From Mytilus edulis (Eukaryota > Mollusca > Bivalvia > Mytilida > Mytilidae), in NCBI RefSeq assembly GCF_963676685.1, contig NC_092357.1, positions 21,170,647-21,234,646 of the forward strand: a stretch of DNA of 64,000 nucleotides. Direction: 5' to 3'. Position numbers and translations under genes: made by a program. Below, piece after piece: positions 32,501 to 41,392 of this stretch. Positions within the stretch are counted from its first letter, which is position 1. The number at the start of each line of letters is the position of its first letter. The notes under the pieces are model-generated. The model did no database searches. It saw only the letters and a list, made by a program, of their open reading frames with translations, and was not told the DNA's origin.

Positions 32501-35227
32501 ATTACTCCTAGTGAAATTGATGATATTGAAATAAATACCCGTTTACAAGGTTCTTGCAAAAGATGGCGTGACGAAAGAGCAACACGACTAACAGCATCAA
32601 ACTTTGGCCTAATTTTTAAAAGAAATCCAAAAATTCCTGTAACACCATTACTTAACCAATTATTGAATTCAAAATTTTATGGAAACAGTGCAACAAGGCA
32701 TGGGTTGAGTGAAGAAAGAATCACAATTAAAGAATACATTCAATATAAATTAAAACAAAATGTTCATGTAAAAGTGGAAAGAATGGGATTAGTTATAGAT
32801 AAAACACATAAATTTCTAGCTGGAAGTCCGGATGGAAAGGTTACCGAGGAGGAAATAGGAAAACCACCCAGTGTTGGGTTAATAGAAATAAAAAATGGTC
32901 TGTATAGGAAAGACACATCTTTTACAGATGCTGTTAAACAAGTTAAAAACTTCTGTTTGGAATTAAAAGAAAAAAAGTTACAAGTTAAAAGATCACATAA
33001 TTATTACTACCAATGCCAAGGCCTTCTTAATGTATGCAACAAACCCTGGATTGATTTAATTGTGAGGACAACGAATCCATATGAACTGCACGTTGAAAGA
33101 ATTTTTAAGGACTCAGTTTTCTGGACACATCAAATGCAACCCAAACTCTCTTCATTCTTTTTTAAAGCGGTTTTACCTGAACTATCAGCACCTAGGATTT
33201 CAAAGTATCCAGGAATAAGAGAACCTGGAATTTGGGTATGGAAAGAGCTGTTATTCTTGATAAAGAATAAATTTATATTTAAACTCTATCTACATTTGTT
33301 TTCTGAATAAAATTCAGAAGGAGTAGTCAAACTGTTAGATATTAGTTTAAAAGATGTAAATAGGTACTTGATTATTGAAAAAAACTATATATTTGAGTCA
33401 CTTTGACAACCATATTAATATAGACATAAATAAATAGTTAAATCTATGTTTGACTGAAGGTGTTTATTTTAAAAAATTAATTTTAAACCAATATGGAAGC
33501 ACTGAATAGTGATTTAATAATATCATTTGCAGATATTGACATGACGTCCACCGACAGCCATATCATAGTTCTTAAAGACAATTAGAAGTTAAAGAATATA
33601 TGAATGTTAACATACAACTCTTAATTTAAAACTTCATGTAGGTTACACTACATGTATATAGTGTAATTTTCCATAAATTTATTGACATAATAGTTTTTCA
33701 AACAGCAAGAAAGAATGCCAATATGTTAATTTGGATTTATGTTTATGGATATCCTTAAATATACAATTATTGTATTTTTCATATCTTTTATTTTCAGTTT
33801 GTGAGTAGGTCATCACCTAACTTGGAAAACCAGCCTTCAACTAGTACTTCACACACTAAATCTAGGAAAAGAAAATCAGACCAGAACTTGGATAGCGGCC
33901 TTTCTAATATAAGTGCTGCTGCTTCAAACACAGTTACTTTGAAAAGGTATATTTTAAAATTGAAAACATTTGCATTTCACTACAGGGTAAAGAACTAATG
34001 AATAATGTTTCAGTGCCAATTAGACAACTGTACATGCAAGAAACAATGTATTTAAAGTGAGGGAGCCACCATTTAATTTTATGGGGGGTAATGGGGTTTG
34101 AAAAAAATTGTCCTGCCTTTTTATGATTCACTCTGTTGGCTAATTCCTTTATATAATAGTTTATCATCATTCCTTGTTTTTACTATAAAAAAATCCTGTC
34201 CAATTTTATTTTTTTAAGTTCATCCTATCCTTTTAATCAAATTTTTTTTTTAAAATACTGATTTATTGAAGAAAAAAAAAACATTCACATAATCCTAAAC
34301 TAATATATTATAGAAATTAGGAAAAGTTTTTAAAAATTGCTTGTATTACAAGAGGAATGTTCTTTTTTAGTGATTACAAAAATTTGATATTCAATTGTCT
34401 TGACATACATTTACACATACATGTATATATATATATATATAGATATAAGAACATGTTATAATGTTGCTAATAAAACACAAAACACCGAACGACATAGAAT
34501 GTAACAAGAGCTCACATTGCTGCCTTCAACAAGTAGCAGAGCCCATAGTGCATATTCAGCTATAAGATCCCCAAATTGGCAGATGTCAAATAAAATGGGT
34601 AATTGATGTGAAAAATACTAAATGAAACAAGAAAAATATTATGCAGAAACAAAAGATAGACAACATATTTGTATTCATCATATTCATGGAAAAAGTTATG
34701 AAAGAACATTGGAATGAAATAAAGTCAGGACGTTTGGTACCTATGTCATGTATGTTATGAAATTAAATTTCAAACATGCAATAATCACAAAGATGTATAA
34801 AAAATCATTGCACAGTCATTTGCATGTACATATGTTCATGAACTTGCAAATATTTAAAAAAGCATGACAGAACATGAAACATTATGATCCAAGTGAAATG
34901 CTTCCTGTACTTAGTTTGAGCTTTCCATTTTGTTTTTTTTTTAATTTAGGATTTCCTATTACTTGAAAAATGTATTGTTATCTTTGCAGATCAAGGCGAA
35001 AGTGTAGCAGCTTATAATTTGTAGGAAGGAGAATATCACATGAATGGATTGAGGATGATGGTACCGGCAAATGGTATAAAGGGACTGTTACTGCAGTGAT
35101 AGATAAAAATGACGGAGACGAAGATGCTGAGTATGAGGTTTATTATGAAAACCACAAAGAAGCAAACATTGTTGATCATCTAAATGACGATTTCAAGAAA
35201 GGATCTTTGAAATTTATTGATATTTAA
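19793..35227 (+). CDS. Mutator-like transposase + YqaJ-type nuclease + Tudor-like protein, four exons
   Basis: Exons are 19793-20549, 31212-33235, 33798-33946 and 35029-35227. Junction phases (1, 0, 2) all match and give 1042 codons plus stop. Residues 1-90 are very basic. About 150-600 resemble the animal Mutator-like transposase domain: AVWGALASGNG, then the first aspartate in CDGGWSKR (D262), VIGDGDSS (D355/D357), ECSNH (C380, H383) and a late glutamate in NLAEMWM (E549). This is a plausible RNase-H-fold DDE set. About 695-890 match the YqaJ/lambda-exonuclease fold: GLSEE (E753), LAGSPDG (D793), LIEIKN (E811, K813) and YYYQCQG (Q853), so the PD-(D/E)xK core looks intact. Exon 3 is basic and Ser-rich (SRKRKSDQ). 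Exon 4 encodes a Tudor/chromo-like strand set (WYKGTV, YEVYYEN, GSLKFI). Likely nuclear and DNA-acting. No terminal inverted repeats were found, so a resident gene is favoured over a mobile copy; activity is unknown. The exon 4 acceptor is the weakest call. Confidence 0.78.
21646..21960 (+). mobile_element. Tandem-repeat element fragment (ATAGTAGA...GGCATT type)
   Basis: A diverged copy of the element at 30195: TTCGATAGTAGATGAC, TTTTGTTTTCTGGTCTGTTC, GTTTTTGGTCAAGGTTGT and CCAATCAACTTGAAATGTAG. It ends near ACTATGGACACATTCTTG at about 21950. Confidence 0.5.
22860..23426 (+). pseudogene. LINE endonuclease domain, N-terminally truncated
   Basis: Open frame of 188 codons of which residues from about 16 onward are element-derived (DDLDDLKLP, KSGGIVVVYRK, IYIPPENTRY). 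The apurinic-type endonuclease motif GDFNAR is at about residues 124-129. The first 15 residues read from flanking sequence. The frame ends at a stop at 23424 because one base appears to be missing in the A-rich run near 23410. Endonuclease and RT would otherwise be one protein. Confidence 0.7.
22907..26420 (+). mobile_element. Non-LTR retrotransposon (APE-type LINE), 5'-truncated
   Basis: A LINE copy in the same orientation as the host gene. It begins abruptly inside the endonuclease domain at about 22907 and ends in a short A/T-rich 3' repeat (AATAAAATCTTAAAATCTTA) at about 26420. It encodes the remaining endonuclease, the reverse transcriptase and a C-terminal zinc-knuckle-like motif. The style of the RT and the CTLCKSN...H...C motif suggests the I/Jockey/CR1 assemblage, possibly Nimb-like; the clade needs a tree. 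No target duplication could be fixed by eye. One frameshift separates the two open parts. Confidence 0.85.
23420..26254 (+). CDS. LINE endonuclease C-terminus and reverse transcriptase
   Basis: 944 codons without interruption. Residues 1-75 complete the endonuclease (ELCKRSGIYICNGRL, VDYLIMSP, FSDVHN in place of the usual SDH). The RT domain spans about 290-650: NNKAPGSDKI, PDNFRAITLISCLGKLF, ENQAGFRKGYATTDNIF, FIDFRKAFD (motif A), GVRQGENLSPFLF, LYADDTVIF (motif C, D559/D560) and LGVIFKYNG. A C-terminal C-x2-C-x8-H-x4-C knuckle lies at 875-892. Catalytic residues look intact, so the insertion is fairly young, but the upstream frameshift and 5' truncation make autonomous function unlikely. 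It lies inside intron 1 of the host gene, in sense. Confidence 0.88.
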   Translation: MLIELCKRSGIYICNGRLFADKHIGCTTCKDASLVDYLIMSPCMFDITSDFGIVDFNPMFSDVHNRLYFSFSFPSSNSLNNSHNHTINSNTYIRWDSTKTDDFTQVLTNDTGSSLQQLNDILNSIEIDTATSESVNGLVNDLGRVLLDTAETVFGKSKKKLHNPDHENKPWFNKECRIKRDAFHKSKSTYNKAKSDANKTVLNHTAREYKKILQVNYHKYKDKCSNELRTLSKHDTKGFWKTLKKMSYTKKESPPIDINTFYDYFKDLNAGEEDDIHAPDLDINQISSNPIYDEILNGSITELEVLEAMKNFKNNKAPGSDKILNEFLKNSPPFFMSLYCKLFNIVLDTGIIPDSWTNGIIKPVFKNKGNPTDPDNFRAITLISCLGKLFTSIINTRLNFFANEISLISENQAGFRKGYATTDNIFVLHALVELYFSFGKKLFCTFIDFRKAFDTVLRTGLWQKLHLSEIKGKCFKVIFNMYQGIKSCVQYNGEQSEFFPCLIGVRQGENLSPFLFSIFLNDLEQYFRNLDGIPLELLKEKFENELHIFFELFVILYADDTVIFSETKEGLQHSLDIFQLYCENWKLKVNVKKTKVMVFSKRKPKENLKFTLQNDLLEIVDTYSYLGVIFKYNGTFFDTKKKLVDQAQKALFYIYKIIRNESLPIDLQFKLFDSMIEPILLYGSEVWGFENLKIIEKTHLKFCKRALKVRNTTPNFMVYGELGRFPLEIKVKIRMIIYWCKIVNNESKLCSLLYRLMLGLRPKSKYTFKWVNCIEAILNDTGIGYIFANQIGYCDKMYLKQILCDQFVQQWFSNIENSSRGQFYSIFKKDFTLETYLLKLPEYCRLWITHFRCSNLRLPIETGRWQNIPRHDRICTLCKSNIGDEFHLLFKCTYQNIVVLREKFLPSYYTVNPNYKKMEGLLSICNVQLYKRLSVFIKNIANMF
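26421..26590. other. Spacer between LINE and MITE
   Basis: AT-rich intronic sequence, nothing recognised. The last six bases (TCATTT, 26585-26590) are the left target duplication of the next element. Confidence 0.4.
26591..26846. mobile_element. MITE with CATACCTGCCAACT termini
   Basis: 256 bp. Termini CATACCTGCCAACT and AGTTGGCAGGTATG are perfect inverse copies over 14 bases, with looser pairing inside (CATGGGGGTTT against AAATCCCCCGC). TCATTT stands at 26585-26590 and again at 26847-26852 as a target duplication. It has no coding capacity of its own; a minus-strand open frame across it is incidental. Confidence 0.75.
28128..28230. mobile_element. MITE copy 1, TTCTCATTTCGCCTTAG termini
   Basis: 103 bp with a perfect 17-base terminal inverted repeat: 28128-28144 pairs with 28214-28230. 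It shares its termini with 29846-29935 in the same intron. Confidence 0.7.
28560..28680 (+). repeat. Direct repeat unit, left part (CTATCCTGGATTTGTACC)
   Basis: Contains TGCCAGGAAACATA, GGTTAAAGTTTTTAAAA, CTATCCTGGATTTGTACC and TTGGACAGAAGCTTGTTTAT. The same order recurs at 29068-29200 and, diverged, at about 38775-38845. The unit is interrupted at 28681 by a MITE. Confidence 0.6.
28681..29016. mobile_element. MITE with CAGGGNTCTC termini and TSD
   Basis: 336 bp. Left end CAGGGATCTCGTTAAGG and right end, read inversely, CAGGGTTCTCACTAAGG; both continue with GGCGAGTCCA and ACTCATCA. Flanked by AAGATA at 28675-28680 and 29017-29022. It interrupts a dispersed direct-repeat unit, so it is younger than that repeat. 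Confidence 0.75.
29068..29310 (+). repeat. Direct repeat unit, second copy
   Basis: Repeats the order at 28560 (ATTTTACATATAAATGGACT, TGCCAGGAAACATTACATTC, CTATCCTGGATTTGTACC, GACAGAAGCTTGTTTAT). It is followed by a degenerate third repetition at 29215-29310 (GTCAAAGTTTTTAAAACATT, AAACTATCC). 29311-29845 is AT-rich and otherwise empty. Confidence 0.55.
29846..29935. mobile_element. MITE copy 2, TTCNCATTTCGCCTTA termini
   Basis: 90 bp. Left end 29846-29862 and right end 29919-29935 are inverse copies of 17 bases with one mismatch, and match the termini of 28128-28230. The interiors differ, as expected for a short diverging family. Confidence 0.65.
30195..30660 (+). mobile_element. Tandem-repeat element (TGCCCCACCTACGATAGTAG)
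   Basis: Begins TGCCCCACCTACGATAGTAG, then a CGTCCGTTCGTC-rich stretch, then two tandem units of about 180 bp (GGTTAAAGTTTTTGGTCAAG at 30318 and GGTTAAAGTTTATGGTCAAG at 30489, each with CAATCAACTTGAAACTTAGT and ATGCCAAATTA). It ends GTGCGAGTGGGGCATCC. The start GCCCCAC and end GTGGGGC are complementary. Other copies: 21646 and 46755. Confidence 0.6.
30661..31175 (+). mobile_element. 3' part of the GTGAGCGACACAGGCTCTT element
   Basis: Two diverged repeats (GGAATGAATGTTCCTTATGA at 30738 and GCATGAATGTTCCTTATGAG at 30911, each followed by GTGATGACT or GGTGACTAAG) lead to the terminal GTGAGCGACACAGGCTCTTG and hairpin AGGCTCTTGAGAGCCT at about 31152-31167. This is the same 3' end as 17472-18535. 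Exon 2 of the host gene begins about 45 bases further on. Confidence 0.5.
31212..33235 (+). CDS. Exon 2 of the Mutator/YqaJ gene
   Basis: 675 codons, residues 253-927. The acceptor TTATTTTTAG is followed by GTGTGCC, which restores ...EGVPSVTVICDGGW. It carries the DDE aspartates and glutamate, a C/H cluster (HSRCSDFC), a low-complexity Lys-rich linker at about 610-660, and the whole YqaJ-type nuclease domain. The donor is AATTTGG/GTATGG in phase 0. The frame stays open to 33310 if the intron is not removed, which would give an alternative hydrophobic tail. Confidence 0.85.
33236..33797 (+). other. Intron 2 of the Mutator/YqaJ gene
   Basis: 562 bp of AT-rich sequence from GTATGG to TTTATTTTCAG. 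Nothing else was recognised inside. Confidence 0.6.
33798..33946 (+). CDS. Exon 3 of the Mutator/YqaJ gene
   Basis: 49 codons plus two bases, residues 928-976. A strong TTTTATTTTCAG acceptor opens it in phase 0, and AAAAG/GTATAT closes it in phase 2. The sequence is polar with a basic patch (SRKRKSDQ) that could be a nuclear localisation signal or flexible linker. Confidence 0.68.
33947..35028 (+). other. Intron 3 of the Mutator/YqaJ gene
   Basis: 1082 bp, AT-rich, with a (TA) microsatellite at 34424-34440. A better-looking acceptor (TTATCTTTGCAG) ends at 34989, but using it gives a stop after about ten residues. The acceptor at 35028 is chosen because it opens a conserved-looking domain. 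Confidence 0.5.
34424..34440. repeat. (TA)n microsatellite
   Basis: About eight TA units in intron 3. Confidence 0.8.
35029..35227 (+). CDS. Exon 4 of the Mutator/YqaJ gene, Tudor/chromo-like
   Basis: Completes codon 977 and encodes RISHEWIEDDGTGKWYKG, a run of acidic residues, EYEVYYEN, IVDHL, and GSLKFIDI before the stop at 35225-35227. The alternation of short strands with W, Y and V is that of a small Tudor/chromo barrel, which in other proteins binds methylated residues or nucleic acid. The frame and phase fit exon 3 exactly. The acceptor GTAGGAAG/G has a poor pyrimidine tract, so the start of this exon is less certain than its body. Confidence 0.62.
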
Positions 35228-38200
35228 TGGTATTTATATAACATATTTATATATATACATGATATAGGGAACATGGGATTAGATTTCAATCGTAAATGTA
35301 TATTGTTAATTAAGACTATGTATTTTATTTAGAAATGTGAATGTTATGTCATTATTATTGACCATTCATTAGATATAAAAAGATGTGCACATGCTTATGA
35401 GAAAAAATTCAATCCAAGTCACAATTTGTAAAAAAAAACATTTAATATTATTTTAATCATTTCTATTTGACATCTTTATATTACATAAAAAGATCATTTT
35501 GAATGAGTAGGTTGAAATATAAATGATTATTTCATTTGTTAATTTGTAACATTATCCTGGAATTACATTTGTATTACAATTTACAACCAACACTAGAATT
35601 TGACAAAGGCAAGAGTAGTTTATGAATAAACAAGTGTCTGATTAATGTCAGTAAAAAATATTTACTGACAATACATATAGATGTAAAAAAACAACCATTA
35701 ATTCAAGAAATGCCATTGAAATGGTTTCATTTGGTATTGATTGAACTCTTTAGATAAAATGCAAGGGAGGTAACTACTATTCCTTTATCAATAAGTTATT
35801 ATTATTTATTTTTTATTAAATGGGTAAAAGGTTTATACATTTGAAAGTTTGTATAACTTATATCTTAAAATTTGTAACACACTGTAGGGTTTGATGAAAC
35901 ATTCTGCTATATTTGAACATTGATATTAAAATCATGACACATTTATTGAAAACAGGCACACCATACTTTAATAAAAAGTAGTTCCTCATAGAGAAATCTT
36001 AAAAGAAAAAAATCAATGACATGATTTTATTTACTCAATTACATTGTTATTATTCATAAACACCATATTTGTATAGTATGGCAGGAACTAATATATGATC
36101 AATTAAACCTATTTTTTTACTTTTTTTAGATTTGTATTGTATTTGGAGATAGGTGCATTTTTTTGCACATTGGTGTACAGATTCATGATAAAGACACTGT
36201 TTTACATATTTTGACCAGGATACCTTCAATATATCAGACAGAGCAATAAAAAGCGAACATTTTGGTATGAAACATTCTGTTAATGTTGTTTGAAATATTT
36301 TTAATTATTTTTTTTCTGTTATTACAAAATATAGTTATGATGAACCTTAAATGACGGTACACCATTTTCGTATTTCATAATAAAAATTTGTTTTTTTTTC
36401 AGATTCAAAGTTTCATTTTCCTCTGACACACACCAGTGTTTTAAAAAAGGTTACTATACACACATAAATACATGAATAGACGATATATTTGTAAAGTAAT
36501 AACAATACAATCATGAAAACATTACATGTACGACAACATGAGCTAACATTAACACACAGTTAAGATCAGTTAACAACCACGTGATTATCGTGCCACTTTC
36601 ATTGTACACAATAGGCAGTTAAGTTGGACTATTATATCAATCCCAATTACCTCGATTTAACACGATGACATGAATGTGTGAGTATTTACTAGATCTAAAA
36701 TAAGTTGACATTAATAAATACTTTATTATTTTTTTTTATATATATGCAAATATTACGACAGGAAATTGAGAAAGGAAATGGGGAATGTGTCGAAGAGACA
36801 ACCACCCGACCATAGATTTATATTGTAATAGCATTTAATTATTTTATGTGCAAATCAACGACTTGTGGATAATTATGTTTAAGTAAATTCATACATGTAA
36901 TAATGGTCATAACCAATTTTATTTTTACATAAGACAGTAACCATTTGATTTTCGAGTGGGGAGAGATATGGGGGGTTTTTTTTGGGGAAAAAAAAGCTTA
37001 TTTCCAGTTTTTGGAGAAAAAAATTAATTTGTTTTTCACCCTGAGAACTGTATCTCATACGTTGACGTATCTGAAAGTATCTATAATTGGTTATAGTTAA
37101 ATTGATTGTTTGTGGGTTTTTATAGTAAATCGAAAAGGAAAATTTTGGGGGATAGGGAAAGAGCGATTAAAATGTTTTATCTCTTTTATTTTTTTAATAT
37201 CCCAATTGGTTGGGGTTTGTTTTAAGAAAGTTGGATAATTCTAAATTTGGCTCAGTTTACACATATATATTTTCTTAAATAAAATCTATCTTCAAATATA
37301 CACCATAGGATGGTTTTATACTGTTATACTGAGGGATGCATTTATTTATATTTTTGAATTTCAACTTTTCAAGAAAAAAAATATTTTTAATTCATAAATG
37401 AGTTAATTAGAACTCTATACAGACCCAGTTTACAACTGACCAATGGATGTTCGGCACAATAACTTGTTTATATGAACTCATATGTCATGCTCTATATCTG
37501 TCAGTAACAACCATATACATTTGTGTAACCCCGATGCAAATGAATCCGGACGTTGAAGCGTTCGAAGCGATAATTATGACAATATTTTGGATGACACCTA
37601 TTTTGAATGCCTCGATGCCTTGTTTAAAGCTTAAAGATTTTGTAAAAAAAAAAAAGAATGAATGAGGTAGATACTTGATGCATAATGCAAAGGCATGGTG
37701 TAATTTTCTACATTTTATGAGGTAAACATTGTTCAATTTCTTTTTTCACATTAACTTTTGTGTAGTAATACCACCCACTTATAAATAACATTACGAAAAA
37801 TCAACACGTGCCTTCAAATTTTCATTAGATGTCCGAATAAACACGATATTGTTCTAAATATGTTCATCTTATTCTGTATCGTTCGCTTCACCAAATATGT
37901 CAAGTTCGTTGCTCTCTTACGAATAATCCCTGTACATTTCGTTGTCAAAAATGGCAGCAGCACCACCCTTCTTGTGTTTTATTGTAAATTTTCAACTTTA
38001 ACTTTTGTCGAAGAAGTCAACCATTAATTTATCAGTCATCTAATGCCATAAATGAAATGTTTTGAATTGAAGACTAGGTATTCCCGCGTTATTCAAGATG
38101 AAATAGAGTTGTAAAAACATGTATATTAAAGCAAAAAAAAACTCTATATCTGTTACTTTTACTATTTTGATCCTCTCAAATGCAGATGTTGGTCCAAGTT

Positions 38201-39164
38201 CTCCTTAAAATGAACAATTAGATGAGCTGGCGGAAATTTGTTTGCCGAATGCATGAGATGACGAGTCAAGTCCTTTTCGACTGTTTTATAGTCAATTCCT
38301 GTGTTTTGTTTTGCACCACCGTCTTATGTTGGATAAAGGATTCATTTTGACTTGCAAACATGTTAAACTCGCCGCATTATTTACCAGTATCATTGACAGG
38401 AGTGGACCCTAAAAAAATTCAGGGGAGTGTCATCAATACTAACTTTCAAAACGTTTGATTTTTTTTAATGGTCAAGGTCATGAATGTAGCAACAAAAAAA
38501 GTTACAAATCTGATTTAAATTTATTTTTCTTTAACAGTTGCGAGTTAAAGCATAAACGATTCTATGAACTTCTTAGTTTTAACATAAAGGGTTGACTGGG
38601 TTATTTAGTAATTGGAAAATGGTATAACCATGGATTTTTTTTCGAATGGATGTATTCATAAGAGATTACCACGCCCTCTGAACGATAAAAATCTTGCTTC
38701 TCTTTGTATAGTCCATATGAGGTATTTTTTAAGGCATAATTTCAGAACATACTTCAGCGCGGTAACTCTGTGGATAAAGGTTTTGAAATTTTCTTTTCTT
38801 AAACTATCCTGGATGTGTACCAAACTTCGACAGAAATTTGTTTGTGATGAAAAACTAGATAATATACTTTCCATATCTTTACGGTCCAAGGTCTACCATG
38901 ACGTACAACTCATCAAATTTATTTTTTTGACGGACATTTTAGGGGCTCAGTATATGAAAATAAAACTTCAATCGTTGCTTACCAAAATAGCGTTAGAAAC
39001 AAGAAAGTTAGGACATAGAAAGTAGATTTTTTTTACTATTCCCATCCCATCTCGTTGAACAAAAATAACCTTCATATTTACTACTAGTACTTCATCAGCT
39101 CGTACTTACTTGCGCATATTGAATTTTGATACATTTATATATATATATATATATTATAATGGGG
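35228..39164. other. Intergenic; scattered repeat fragments only
   Basis: 3' untranslated sequence of the Mutator/YqaJ gene probably extends to an AATAAA near 35622 or beyond. A short perfect hairpin lies at 35646-35670 (TGTCAGTAAA with TTTACTGACA). A type E fragment (minus) is at about 36765-36815. A diverged copy of the 28560 repeat is at about 38775-38845. Open frames such as 38612-39025 run through these repeats and have no recognisable domain. Confidence 0.4.
39136..39155. repeat. (TA)n microsatellite
   Basis: About ten TA units just before a type B repeat. Confidence 0.8.
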
Positions 39165-39349
39165 AAATGTGGCGGTTGGAAATGGGACAACTATTTTCAG
39201 AGTTAAAATGAAGTGGTAGTTAGCAATTATAGGCCAATGTACAGCCTTCAATATTGAAAAAAAATCATTAAGTCGGCTATAAAAGGCTCCCACTCGAAAA
39301 ATACTAAACAATTCAAACGAGAAAACCAACGGCCTGATTTATATTTAGC
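39165..39349 (-). mobile_element. Dispersed repeat, type B, split by a DNA transposon
   Basis: Contains GGGACAACTATTTTCAGAG, TATAGGCCAATGTACAGCCT, GTCGGCTATAAAAGGCTC and CGAGAAAACCAACGGCCTGA. The expected continuation (ACATGTGACAACGG, then a diverged TACAGACTTTTGGCTG and GAACAGGCACA) appears after 43655, on the far side of the 4.3 kb insert. Confidence 0.5.
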
Positions 39350-40748
39350 CAATCCACGGTGGGTATGGTTGTCCTGCGAGAGAACGTTCTGTGCTGGTGA
39401 TTTGGTCCTGTCAGGTGCTGGTGGGTCTTGATTCTGTGCTGGTGGGTTTGTTTACATTGTAGCAGGACGGCAATAAAACGACTGTTTTGTTGCTTATTTT
39501 TTCTCTGATGCGTAATAAGTATCATGCAAAGTATATTACAACAATATTATATTGCAAAATTCGTGCAAGTTCCTTAAACGGAATTGTCCTTATACTGTGC
39601 TGGTGATAAGAAAAACGGTCCTGGTTCTGTGCTCCTATGTCCTGGTTCTGGGCCTTTATATTTTAGTTAAAAGGGGCATATATTAAAGATCATTGATGCT
39701 GTTATTGACTAATTAACTGTTGTCTGCTTTCTTGAAATTGACATTGTTGTGAATCTGTTTACTGTTATTATGAGAGAAAAAATAGCCCGGCTTTTTTTTT
39801 TATTTTTTTTTTTAAATTAGCTGTAATCTTATTTATTGGCCTGTTAATGGAACCCTTCTTGCCCCCTTTCAAGATAAGAAAATATGTTTACGATTTTCGG
39901 GATTACGATCATTTTGCAAGATCACCAAACTACGTTGTAATTTATACAACACTTATATAAAGTAGATGATGTGGTTTGTTTGTTGTCAATGGACAAATTT
40001 CCATAAGAAACCAAAGGAAGTATGTGTTAACAACCATACGTCATCGTACGACCTTCAAAAATAACCCATAAAATAACAATGTAAAAGGTTTTGCATAAAA
40101 ATGGAGAGCAAAAATATAGAACAAAGGACTTTTTGAGCGTTTGAATCATATGTCTTTAGCAACTTAAAACACATTTGTTTGTAAATTGTGAACAATTACA
40201 GTGAAAGTTTTAAGCTTGGAGTAGTTTCTCGTAAGATTTAAAAGTTGTATTTTAAAAGAAAATGTATCTTATAGCTATTAAGAATCACTTGCTGTATCTG
40301 TAAGATATTTTCAACATAATTTGTTTGTCTTTTTTTTTTCGAAAGTTCGATAGAACACTAAAAAAAATCACTATTTTATGAAAGGGCAGACTAGAATATG
40401 TCAGAGAATGAAGACGAGATAACCTTTGTACAGAGATTTTTGTAATGTTTAGCATGGGATCAACACAAGGATACATTATCCTTAAAGATCTATTTAAAAG
40501 TATTTGAAACTACCGTTTGCTTTGATAATTGTGCCTTCAATTTCAAATATTTAAAATATCTCGTAGCTTCATACTACCGATTGAGTATAAAACAAGTATA
40601 TAAGTTTAAAAAAGAAATTCTTAGATTAAACACCTATATTTAACTTTAAAAGGTCATAACAGTTTAAAACAATACAAATCTACACACACAAAAAACTGGC
40701 TTACTTTCAACTGGTTATCAACCCGAATCGCTATAAGATCATATATAA

Positions 40749-40875
40749 GCTCACCTGTGTCGAGGGGTCGTGTGAGGTTCATGTATTGTCTTGGCGTCCG
40801 CAATTACAAAAAGATCTTTTCTGAAATTACTTGACCAAATGTTACCAAATGATTTTTCAAGAGTGAATCTAGAAA
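40749..40875 (+). mobile_element. 5' fragment of the CTCACCTG element
   Basis: AAGCTCACCTGTGTCGAGGG, then TTGGCGTCCG, then AAAGATCTTTTCTGAAATTA and TGACCAAATG follow the order of 17472-17600. It is a short, diverged remnant. Confidence 0.4.
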
Positions 40876-40943
40876 AAACAATATTCATCAACAAACATGA
40901 CCACTGTCTGTTATTAATTAAATGTATTCGAGTTTTTAGTTAC

Positions 40944-41198
40944 AGCCGATTCCATTGAGTATGTAGGCAAATGTAATATCTTTGGTTAGCTTGCTTGTTA
41001 GCTAAGCCGTGAAGTGATTGTTAGGTAAGGTATACTACCCTCCTTTCGAAGTAGCCTGGTCCTACATACAGAAAGATGAGTCATTTGTCGGACTAGTCTA
41101 CTCGTAAAGTTTATACATAACCTAACAATGACTTTTCTGTTCAGCAAGCAAGATAACCAAAGATATTCCCTTTGTCTACCCACTCATTGAAATCGGCT
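40944..41198. mobile_element. Palindromic MITE nested in the 4.3 kb element
   Basis: About 255 bp and almost wholly self-complementary. AGCCGATTCCATTGAGT pairs with ACTCATTGAAATCGGCT, AATATCTTTGGTTA pairs with TAACCAAAGATATT, CTTGCTTG pairs with CAAGCAAG, and ATTGTTAGGT pairs with ACCTAACAAT. No clear target duplication was seen. Confidence 0.65.
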
Positions 41199-41231
41199 TT
41201 AATATTGCAAAAGTTCAAGCAATTAGGGCAA

Positions 41232-41392
41232 ATAAAATTGAGAATGGAAATGGGGAATGTGTCAAAGAGACAACAACCCGACCAAATAAAAAACAACAGC
41301 AGAGGGTCACCAACAGGTCTTCAATGTATCGAGAAATTCCCGCACCCGGAGGCGTCCTTCAGCTGGCCCCTAAACAAATATATACTAGTCCA
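41232..41392 (-). mobile_element. Dispersed repeat, type E, minus strand
   Basis: AAATTGAGAATGGAAATGGG, AGACAACAACCCGACCAAAT, GGTCACCAACAGGTCTTC and GGAGGCGTCCTTCAGCTGGC are the inverse of the 3' half of the copy at 46925. Confidence 0.55.

Noticed and set aside
34990..35020. First acceptor (ending 34989) as the start of the Tudor-like exon.
   Set aside because: In the required phase it reaches a stop after about ten residues, so the downstream acceptor was preferred for the domain. The upstream one is kept only as an alternative ending.
18564..36350. A 16-base inverse match, TTAAGGTTCATCATAA at 18564-18579 and its inverse at 36335-36350, flanking the Mutator/YqaJ gene.
   Set aside because: In an AT-rich 64 kb window an inverse 16-mer pair is expected by chance. 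The similarity does not extend and no target duplication is visible, so it is not evidence for transposon ends.
37447..37736. Overlapping open frames of 72-83 codons on both strands.
   Set aside because: Hydrophobic, composition-driven, without motifs. No support for either strand.
38612..39025. A 137-codon plus-strand open frame.
   Set aside because: Its middle is a diverged copy of the dispersed unit at 28560 and 29068 (CTATCCTGGAT...GTACCAAACTT). No domain is recognisable and the frame is probably chance.
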